From: Bacteroidales bacterium UBA7009
GTDB lineage: Bacteria; Bacteroidota; Bacteroidia; Bacteroidales; Paludibacteraceae
Reading direction: 5' to 3'
NCBI GenBank assembly: GCA_002449665.1
Contig: DJXH01000058.1
Coordinates: 15,554-79,553, forward strand
Length of the DNA: 64,000 bases
The position numbers and the translations under genes are program-made. Below, one piece after another: positions 16,215 to 23,055 of this stretch (position 1 is its first letter; the number at the start of each line of letters is the position of its first letter). Under the pieces are notes generated by a model. The model made no database searches. It saw only the letters and a list, made by a program, of their open reading frames with translations, and was not told the origin of the DNA.

Positions 16215-18503
16215 TCAACGGCGGCGTTCGAGACGTGCGCCATCGCCATCAAAGTCACGGTCATTGTGGCGCTGTTCGGGACGCGGACCACGGCGTTCGG
16301 GGCGCGGACCACGGTCGCCTCTATCAGGGCGTGCCGGACGTTGAGGCTCTACATAGTCAGCGGGTTTCTCTTTGAGAGCGCGAGCAGAGAGACGGAACTT
16401 GCCGGTCTTCTCGTCCACTTCGAGTAGTTTAATACGAATCTTGTCACCTTCTTTTATGCCGGTCTCTTCCATTGTTTCATAGCGTTTCCAATCAATCTCC
16501 GAGATATGGAGCAGACCCTCTTTGCCGGGCATAAACTCCACGAAACAGCCATAAGGCATAAGGCTCTTGACTGTAGCCTCGTATATCTCACCCACTTCGG
16601 GAAGAGCGACAATAGCTTTAATCTTAGCCATAGCGGCTGCCATTGCCTCGCCGTTGTTGCTTGCTATTTCCACTTTACCTCCACGCTCGTCTTCATCAAT
16701 AGAGATGACTGCACCTGTCTCTGCCTGAATACCTTGGATAATCTTGCCGCCGGGACCTATCACTGCACCAATCATATCCTTCGGGATATAGAATGTGGTG
16801 ATACGCGGTGCATGAGGTTTGAGGTCAGGACGAGGAGCAGGCATAGTCTCAAGAATCTTGTCAAGGATATACATACGAGCCTGATGTGCCTGTGCAAGAG
16901 CGTTCTCAAGAATCTCATAACTCAATCCGTCCACCTTTATATCCATTTGGCAGGCGGTCAGACCATCGCGTGTACCCGTGGTCTTAAAGTCCATATCACC
17001 GAGGTGGTCTTCGTCGCCGAGAATATCAGACAGGATAGCGTAGTTAGTACCCTTGTTCTCGGAGATAAGTCCCATAGCGATGCCCGAAACGGGTTTCTTG
17101 ATAGGCACACCGGCATCCATAAGTGCGAGAGTACCTGCACATACGGTAGCCATAGAAGACGAACCGTTGGACTCAAGTATATCGCTTACAACGCGAACGC
17201 TATATGGGAAATCTTCAGGAATCATATTTTTCAGAGCGCGGCATGCAAGATTTCCATGACCTATCTCACGACGACCTACGCCACGTTGCGCTTTGGCTTC
17301 ACCCGTAGCAAAGGGCGGGAAATTGTAGTGAAGCAAGAAACGCTCTGAACCTTGGATAAGAGCCTCGTCCACCAACTTCTCATCACGGCTCGTACCAAGA
17401 GTAACCGTTGAGAGCGACTGTGTCTCACCGCGAGTAAAGATACTGCTGCCGTGAGGTCCGGGAAGCGGACTAACCTCACACCAGATGGGGCGTATGTCTG
17501 TGGTCTTACGACCGTCAAGACGCTTACCTTCGTCAAGCACGGCACGGCGCATAGCCTCTTTTTCCACATCGTGATAGTAGCGGTCAACCATAGCGGCAAC
17601 TTCGTCTAACTCTATACCGAGAGCCTCGGCGCGCTGCTGCATATAGTCGGCTTTCTCCGTCTTGAAGTCCTCACGTATCTGCGAGAACATCTCCTCACGG
17701 TGATGCTTGTCCGTATCAGCAGACGTGGCTTGAGCGTAAGCGCGGTCGTAACTGAAAGCGTGAACAGCCTCACGCAGTTCGTCATCATTCACCTCGTGGC
17801 AATACTCGCGTTTAGTGTCTTTGCCGTATGCGTGCATCATCTCGTTGATAGCAAGACACTGGGGCTTGATAGCCTCATGAGCGGCTTTAATAGCCTCAAG
17901 CATAACAGATTCAGGCACTTCCTTCATCTCGCCCTCAACCATCATAATGTTGTCATACGTAGCGGCAACCATCAGCTCAAGGTCGGCATGCTCGCACTGT
18001 TCAAAGGTGGGGTTGATGATAAACTTGCCGTTTACGCGTGCCACGCGCACTTCACTGACGGGACCTTCAAAAGGTATGTCAGAGCAGGCGAGTGCTGCAC
18101 CGGCTGCAAGACCTGCTATCGACTCCGGCATATCTATATTGTCGGCCGAATAGAGGGTTACATTTACAAACGTATCTGCGTGATAGTTAGCAGGGAAGAG
18201 AGGACGAAGGGCACGGTCGATAAGACGTGCTATCAGTATTTCATAGTCGGAGGCTCTGCCCTCGCGGCGTGTGAAACCACCGGGGAAGCGGCCTGCACTT
18301 GCAAATTTCTCTTTATACTCTACCGTCAGCGGCATAAAATCGGTACCCGGCATAGCATCTTTTGCACTACAAACAGTAGCGAGTACCATCGTGTTACCTA
18401 TGGTAGCCATCACCGCACCATCTGCTTGCTTGGCAAGTTTGCCCGTCTCAAGAGTGATGACCCTACCATCGGGAAGTTTGATTTCTTTTCTAACAATGTT
18501 CAT
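16215..18503 (-). CDS. pnp: Polyribonucleotide nucleotidyltransferase (PNPase)
   Basis: A 762-residue exoribonuclease that degrades RNA from the 3' end with phosphate. It shows two RNase PH-like domains separated by a helical domain, a KH domain (IPKDMIGAVIGPGGKIIQ near residue 570), an S1 domain (YGCFVEFMPGKEGLLHISEI near residue 645) and a tail from about residue 714 rich in Arg, Pro, Gly and Asp (RPDRGDRGPRPERRGPRPEQ). The Arg/Gly-rich tail may add RNA affinity. The gene has a promoter at 18589-18620 and a small hairpin in its leader. Confidence 0.96.
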   Translation of the reverse strand: MNIVRKEIKLPDGRVITLETGKLAKQADGAVMATIGNTMVLATVCSAKDAMPGTDFMPLTVEYKEKFASAGRFPGGFTRREGRASDYEILIARLIDRALRPLFPANYHADTFVNVTLYSADNIDMPESIAGLAAGAALACSDIPFEGPVSEVRVARVNGKFIINPTFEQCEHADLELMVAATYDNIMMVEGEMKEVPESVMLEAIKAAHEAIKPQCLAINEMMHAYGKDTKREYCHEVNDDELREAVHAFSYDRAYAQATSADTDKHHREEMFSQIREDFKTEKADYMQQRAEALGIELDEVAAMVDRYYHDVEKEAMRRAVLDEGKRLDGRKTTDIRPIWCEVSPLPGPHGSSIFTRGETQSLSTVTLGTSRDEKLVDEALIQGSERFLLHYNFPPFATGEAKAQRGVGRREIGHGNLACRALKNMIPEDFPYSVRVVSDILESNGSSSMATVCAGTLALMDAGVPIKKPVSGIAMGLISENKGTNYAILSDILGDEDHLGDMDFKTTGTRDGLTACQMDIKVDGLSYEILENALAQAHQARMYILDKILETMPAPRPDLKPHAPRITTFYIPKDMIGAVIGPGGKIIQGIQAETGAVISIDEDERGGKVEIASNNGEAMAAAMAKIKAIVALPEVGEIYEATVKSLMPYGCFVEFMPGKEGLLHISEIDWKRYETMEETGIKEGDKIRIKLLEVDEKTGKFRLSARALKEKPADYVEPQRPARPDRGDRGPRPERRGPRPEQRHNDRDFDGDGARLERRR

Positions 18504-18537
18504 TGTTTTGAATTGTTGTTTTAGGTTGTTTTAATAA

Positions 18538-18555
18538 GGACACCGTTTTGTGTCC
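18538..18555 (-). promoter_or_regulatory. Hairpin in the pnp leader
   Basis: GGACAC and GTGTCC form a perfect 6-bp stem with a 6-base loop, 35 bases upstream of the pnp start and downstream of its promoter, so it lies in the mRNA leader. PNPase is known in E. coli to control its own leader; whether this hairpin does so is a guess. Confidence 0.4.
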
Positions 18556-18588
18556 AAGTTAATTTTTCAGACTCATACAAATCCGCCG

Positions 18589-18620
18589 CAAAAGTACAAA
18601 AAAAATGCCGAACACACAAA
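18589..18620 (-). promoter_or_regulatory. Promoter of pnp
   Basis: Read on the minus strand: TTTG (18617-18620), 20 bases, then TACTTTTG (18589-18596). The leader to the pnp ATG at 18503 is about 80 bases. Confidence 0.68.
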
Positions 18621-18696
18621 AAATGGTGGAAATAAGGAGATTTAGTGCTATGTTTGCGGTACAAAACATATTTTTTTCAAAAAAAATGCGCAAACA

Positions 18697-18728
18697 TTTG
18701 CACAGTATAAAAATTTGCCGTACCTTTG
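18697..18728 (+). promoter_or_regulatory. Promoter of tRNA-Asp
   Basis: TTTG at 18697-18700, 20 bases, then TACCTTTG at 18721-18728. The tRNA begins at 18758. Confidence 0.72.
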
Positions 18729-18757
18729 CACCCGCTTTTGAAAAGGAGCAGCCAATT

Positions 18758-18831
18758 GGTGCGGTAGTTCAGTTGGTTAGAATACCGGCCTGTCACGCCG
18801 TAGGTCGCGAGTTCGAGTCTCGTCCGCACCG
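18758..18831 (+). tRNA. tRNA-Asp (anticodon GTC)
   Basis: The 74 bases fold as a tRNA. The acceptor stem is GGTGCGG/CCGCACC with discriminator G at 18831, the D-arm is GTTC/GAAT, the anticodon loop is CTGTCAC with GTC at 18792-18794, the variable loop has five bases, and the T-arm is GCGAG-TTCGAGT-CTCGT. CCA is not encoded. The outermost anticodon-stem position is a C-U mismatch (18785 and 18801). Confidence 0.95.
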
Positions 18832-18877
18832 CAAAAAAATAAGAGAGTTACGTTTTGTAACTCTCTTATTTTTTTGC
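18831..18877. terminator. Bidirectional terminator after tRNA-Asp and the starch locus
   Basis: A perfect 21-bp inverted repeat (18831-18851 and 18857-18877) with a 5-base loop. The outer part of the arms is A-rich on the left and T-rich on the right, so either strand gives a hairpin ending in U. It lies between tRNA-Asp and the convergent amylase gene ending at 18898. The left arm begins at the tRNA discriminator base. Confidence 0.85.
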
Positions 18878-18897
18878 GGTTTTATCACTTCACTTTT

Positions 18898-21420
18898 CTA
18901 CTTTACCACTCTGCCGAGGGCATCGTAGGTGACACCTTCACGGATGATATAAAGTTGTCCGTTATATATAACTTTTTGTGCTTTGACAGGATTAGCAATC
19001 GGCTCAACGAAGTCTAAGTCTGTTGTATAGTCGTAGGCAGACGGCACGGAAGGCAGTTTGACCGATGAGCCGGTAAAGATACGGAACTCGTTGGGTTGCA
19101 AAGTATAAGACGATTGTGCTTTGATGCCGTCAGCATAGTAGTCGTACCACGTACCTTCGGGCAGGGTGATGTTGAGCGTTTTAGTAGCGGAGAAGTTGGC
19201 TACGGCATAGACATCATTGCCCCACTGAACGAAGCGTTCTTGTGCTCCGGCATAGAGTTTGCTTGCGGTAGGATTGCCTTCAAACAATTTGGGTATCAAA
19301 CGTGTGCGCAGTTGTATGGCTTGTGCGAGACGTTGATAAGCCAGCATACGAGATCCTTCACGGAACCAACCTGCTGCTTCGGGGCGGTATTTGGTGTTCA
19401 TCTTAAACTCTGCCGTATCTTTTTTGCTGCCGTTTGTATAGATATATTCGGCTTTGACAGGCATTTTATACGGGTTCCTTCCCCAATCTGCCTTGCTGTT
19501 CTGCCATTTGGAGAAGTCGTATGCGAGTTCGTCAAACTGATAGAAGAGTTGCGGTCCGTCCATAAGACACTGCAAACCTATCACAGCCGGTACACGTCCT
19601 GCGCGGTCGGCTTCGCTTGAGGTAAGCGTACCTTCACCCCATTGTTTGGCTTTGAAGAAGGGGCGTTCTTCATCGTGGTTGTTGCAGTAAGAGACATAGT
19701 TATCAAGGTTGGCATCCGACAGTTTATCTCCTGTGAGCCAAGCACCTGCTGCCTGCTCGAAGGCGTCGGCGGTATTCTGCCAGCACATCATACCTGCCTC
19801 AACCAATTTCGGGCGGTCGGTTTTCATATTGCCACCCCAGTGTTCAAGCATAAGGTAAGAGCCCGGGGAAACGGACTGCATAACATCGTAATACTCGTTG
19901 ATGTTTTTAAGCGCTGTATTGGTGGTGCCGCACAATCCGTGAGATAGGTCGAAGCGGTAGCCGTCCACCTTATACTCTGTGAGCCAATAGGCGACAGCGC
20001 GGCGGAACATATCCTTAGCGGGTGCAAAGTCATGGTTCCAGTCCTGATATACATTATCGGAGTGCGGGACACGCGAATCAATATTAAACCAAGGGTTGAA
20101 GCGCAGGTCGGTAATAGTCTCGTTGCTTGAGGTCCACGGATAGAGTTTATTCATCGGGTTCTGCCCTGTGGCGTGGTTGAAGACCATATCAAGGACGACG
20201 GCGATGCCGCGTTTGTGGCACTCGTCAACGAGCAGTTTGAGGTCTTCGGGCGAACCGTAAGTTTTGTCCACGGCGAAATAGTGGTTAGGCGAATAGCCCC
20301 ACGACTCATTGCCGTCAAACTCTGTAACGGGCATCAGTTCGAGACAGTTGATACCGAGGTTAGATATATAGTCCAACCTGTCTAACAAAGCGGGCAGGCT
20401 GTGGTAGGGGGTGAAATCATATACCCAAGTCTCGTATATGATGAGGTTGTTTTTGTCGGGGCGCACGAAGTTGACTGTAGCATCCGACCACTGGTAGGCG
20501 GGTTTGCCAGGCTGAATGACGGTTACATAGCCGTTGTCCGCGCCGGAAAGGGGATAGCCTATAAGGTCGGGGTGTAAAGTGCGTGGTTCATAGTGGTCAT
20601 CGGGGTGAATGAGTTTTTCGGAGAAGAGGTCAGAAATCTGTTTTTTCACTCCGTCAGCGCGCATTACGGCATACTGGAAGCGATATTCTTTGCCGCTTTC
20701 AAGTCCGTTGAGGGTAATCCAGAAATAGTTGCCGTCGCGATAGAGTTGGTAGTCATTATTTAGTTTCCAGTCGGTCATATCGCCGATAAGAAAGACGTGT
20801 TGAGCAGGTTCAAGATTTGAGTTATTGTTTGCAGTTTTGTCGCCTGCGGCAAAGGTGCAGAGTGTAACGGATGTGCCGTCTTCGCCGTAGTATATACCGT
20901 TAACGACTCCGGCGGGGCGCGGTTTTTCTACAACAGAAGCGGGGGTAAAGTTTTTCCATATATCGTCATCGGGGGTCTCTTTACCTATATATACGAGTAT
21001 ATCTCCGCCTGAAGTCGTTTTGCCTTCGAGGGAGTTGTTGCCCTTGCCGTTGTGGAAGACCATAACGATAGCAGTAATTTCTTCTGTAGTCGGGCAGGAG
21101 AAATAGGTATAGAGGTTGTCAATGGTGAGTTGCCAGAGGTTGCCTGTTTTGGTCCATTGCGGTTCGGTGGTCGTTCCCCAAGCATCGTTCTTAATATGTT
21201 TCCAGTCGTGTATGTCTTTGGATGAGGCGGTGATCAGTCCTATATGGGAGTAACATTCTGTGGCAGTTGCCATACCGCCATTGCCTTTGGTGGGGTCGAA
21301 GGTGAGGATGATTTGACCGTCATAATTGACAGGTATAGGAGATGGAGATGATACTACCTGTGCTGTAAGAGAGACTAAAGTGAGTGTAACAGCAGCGATA
21401 AACGTAAAGAGACGTTTCAT
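18898..21420 (-). CDS. Secreted GH13 amylase/pullulanase-like enzyme with T9SS-like tail
   Basis: An 840-residue protein. A signal peptide (MKRLFTFIAAVTLTLVSLTA) is followed by an N-terminal beta domain (about 25-155) and a CBM48-like early-set domain (about 205-290, VFLIGDMTDWKLNNDYQL). A GH13 barrel follows, with region I DMVFNHA (about 409), nucleophile D491 in DGYRFDLSHG, acid/base E526 in LEHWGG and D583 in NNHDEERP. It should cut alpha-glucosidic bonds of starch or related glucans; the CBM48-like domain suggests branched substrates. The last residues (NGQLYIIREGVTYDALGRVV) look like a T9SS sorting tail shared with neighbours. It is the last gene of the six-gene locus. The exact GH13 subfamily is not determined. 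Confidence 0.86.
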   Translation of the reverse strand: MKRLFTFIAAVTLTLVSLTAQVVSSPSPIPVNYDGQIILTFDPTKGNGGMATATECYSHIGLITASSKDIHDWKHIKNDAWGTTTEPQWTKTGNLWQLTIDNLYTYFSCPTTEEITAIVMVFHNGKGNNSLEGKTTSGGDILVYIGKETPDDDIWKNFTPASVVEKPRPAGVVNGIYYGEDGTSVTLCTFAAGDKTANNNSNLEPAQHVFLIGDMTDWKLNNDYQLYRDGNYFWITLNGLESGKEYRFQYAVMRADGVKKQISDLFSEKLIHPDDHYEPRTLHPDLIGYPLSGADNGYVTVIQPGKPAYQWSDATVNFVRPDKNNLIIYETWVYDFTPYHSLPALLDRLDYISNLGINCLELMPVTEFDGNESWGYSPNHYFAVDKTYGSPEDLKLLVDECHKRGIAVVLDMVFNHATGQNPMNKLYPWTSSNETITDLRFNPWFNIDSRVPHSDNVYQDWNHDFAPAKDMFRRAVAYWLTEYKVDGYRFDLSHGLCGTTNTALKNINEYYDVMQSVSPGSYLMLEHWGGNMKTDRPKLVEAGMMCWQNTADAFEQAAGAWLTGDKLSDANLDNYVSYCNNHDEERPFFKAKQWGEGTLTSSEADRAGRVPAVIGLQCLMDGPQLFYQFDELAYDFSKWQNSKADWGRNPYKMPVKAEYIYTNGSKKDTAEFKMNTKYRPEAAGWFREGSRMLAYQRLAQAIQLRTRLIPKLFEGNPTASKLYAGAQERFVQWGNDVYAVANFSATKTLNITLPEGTWYDYYADGIKAQSSYTLQPNEFRIFTGSSVKLPSVPSAYDYTTDLDFVEPIANPVKAQKVIYNGQLYIIREGVTYDALGRVVK

Positions 21421-21465
21421 AGTAATAGATATTTTGTGAGATTATTATAAGTTTTTTATGCGTGA

Positions 21466-21492
21466 ATAAGGGCGGTAGTCAGCCGCCCTTAT
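21466..21492 (-). repeat. Hairpin after the 473-residue protein gene
   Basis: A perfect 10-bp stem (21466-21475 and 21483-21492) with a 7-base loop, 18 bases past the stop codon at 21511. It shares the GGCGG/CCGCC stem core and the TCAG loop end with a hairpin at 23020-23046. No U-run follows directly on the minus strand, so it may stabilise or process the transcript rather than end it. Confidence 0.55.
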
Positions 21493-21510
21493 CCTATGTT
21501 GTGCTAATGA

Positions 21511-22932
21511 TTAGCGAACAACTGCACCTTGTGCGTTGTAGAGTCTGCCATCACGGAGGATGTAGAGCTGACCGTCAATCATCATCTTGCCTTCGGCTTG
21601 TGCTTCACCGTTGATGGTGTCAATGCCGGTTGACTCACCACCTTCTTCTGCGATAGTAAGGATGGTAACTTGAATATTGCTATTATAGAAACCTACAAGA
21701 CCTTTGATAGTATATGTGGCAGTTTCGTCCAATTCCTCAATCAGACTGCTCTTGTCGTAGACATTGAACTCTACTTCATTGAACGTACCGATGTAGTTCT
21801 TTGCAGTTTCTGAGGCAACGAGGCTAACGCCATGATACATAAGGATGTAGTTAACATCAGTTGCAACGGGAACTGATACAGCATCATCGATAGCAGGAAC
21901 ATCACCTTTGGTAATTTTCAAGTCTGCGAAAGATGTGGAAGGAATGACCTCAGGAGTGGATTTATAGATATCTATTTTACCTGCCAAACCGGCTTCTACA
22001 TGATCACCGGCTTCCAGACCGTAATTGCTCTTGAAGATCTGGGTCATACCGGTCTCGTCTTTAATATAGATGTTGCCACCGGAAACATAAACTACATCAA
22101 AAGCACCAAGGACAACCTCTGTATCTTTATCGGCTGCATTGGCTTCAGCACAAGTGGTGTAAGTAACCTCTGTCTTGGTGATATAGATTTCGTTGTTTTC
22201 AAAAGCAACAAGTTTGATATAGAAGTTGTAGATACCATCTTCTTTTACGCTGAAAGTCATATCGTTGGCTTCAACGAGGTCTGCACCTTGCATAATTGTG
22301 CCTGTGAAAGCAACCTCACCGCAATAGCTGTACAGAGAGATAACGTCGGTGGTGGTGAGAGAGAGGTTCTCTACTTCCCATTGTTCGCCGCCGCCGATAG
22401 CCTCACCTTTGGTACCGCGAACAAACTGGTCGTTAACCATCAGACCATAGTTGTCGGTGCAAACGACCTCGCCGCCTTCGGAAGTAGTAACAGTCAATGT
22501 GTTTATTTGAACGGTACTTTTAATGATGTTGAAAGTAACGAGATTTGCTTCTCCTGCCCAAGTTTTTTCTGCTCCATCATAACCATCGGCAGTAACATAA
22601 GTTGAAGTCAGATTACTACCTGCAAACTCAATGCCTGTAATATTTGCACCATTTTTGGTAGAAACGGTAAGCCTAGCATCTTTATAACCACGAAGGTTAA
22701 TTACTCCAGTGTTGGTGTTAGAAAAGAAACGGAAGCCATTACCTTGAGAAAAATTTACGGTAAGAACTACATTCCCAAAAGTAATTTGTTCTCCATCCTC
22801 AACTTGGGTGAATTCACCTTTTGCAGGGTTGGTATAACCAAACCCTGAAGCATCAGAGAAATCAAAAGTCACCTGAGCCATAGCACCTACTGCCATTACG
22901 GCAGCAACAAACAAAGAAAGAATTTTCTTCAT
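21511..22932 (-). CDS. Secreted beta-rich protein with OB-fold-like domain and T9SS-like tail
   Basis: I do not recognise the family as a whole. The 473-residue protein has a signal peptide (MKKILSLFVAAVMAVGAMAQ). A first beta domain (about 20-155) is followed by a second module (about 158-255) beginning CTDNYGLMVNDQFVRG; a similar module is present near the end of the 952-residue neighbour. A third region (about 262-440) contains VVLGAFDVVYVSGGNIYIKD, which resembles OB-fold domains of secreted Bacteroidota proteins. The tail reads IDGQLYILRDGRLYNAQGAV, almost the same as in the 952-residue protein. No catalytic motif is visible. Gene order suggests a role in glucan binding or cell attachment; this is inference. 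Confidence 0.72.
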   Translation of the reverse strand: MKKILSLFVAAVMAVGAMAQVTFDFSDASGFGYTNPAKGEFTQVEDGEQITFGNVVLTVNFSQGNGFRFFSNTNTGVINLRGYKDARLTVSTKNGANITGIEFAGSNLTSTYVTADGYDGAEKTWAGEANLVTFNIIKSTVQINTLTVTTSEGGEVVCTDNYGLMVNDQFVRGTKGEAIGGGEQWEVENLSLTTTDVISLYSYCGEVAFTGTIMQGADLVEANDMTFSVKEDGIYNFYIKLVAFENNEIYITKTEVTYTTCAEANAADKDTEVVLGAFDVVYVSGGNIYIKDETGMTQIFKSNYGLEAGDHVEAGLAGKIDIYKSTPEVIPSTSFADLKITKGDVPAIDDAVSVPVATDVNYILMYHGVSLVASETAKNYIGTFNEVEFNVYDKSSLIEELDETATYTIKGLVGFYNSNIQVTILTIAEEGGESTGIDTINGEAQAEGKMMIDGQLYILRDGRLYNAQGAVVR

Positions 22933-23019
22933 AATGTTTTAGTTTTTAATAATTAGTTAATTAGATAATTAAATATATTTCGGCCGGACAGTCTCGCTAT
23001 CCACCCTTAAAATTTGTAA

Positions 23020-23046
23020 GCAGAGGCGGGTATCAGCCGCCCCTGC
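23020..23046 (-). repeat. Hairpin after the 952-residue protein gene
   Basis: A 10-bp stem with one A-C mismatch (23020-23029 and 23037-23046) and a 7-base loop, 9 bases past the stop at 23056. It resembles the hairpin at 21466-21492 in stem core, loop size and position. Confidence 0.5.
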
Positions 23047-23055
23047 CTTATAAGT

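Noticed and set aside
16506..18524. Long plus-strand open frames opposite pnp
   Set aside because: They mirror the pnp codons and show no domain; pnp is certain.
18605..18928. Open frame running across tRNA-Asp
   Set aside because: It overlaps a clear tRNA and its terminator and has no family pattern.
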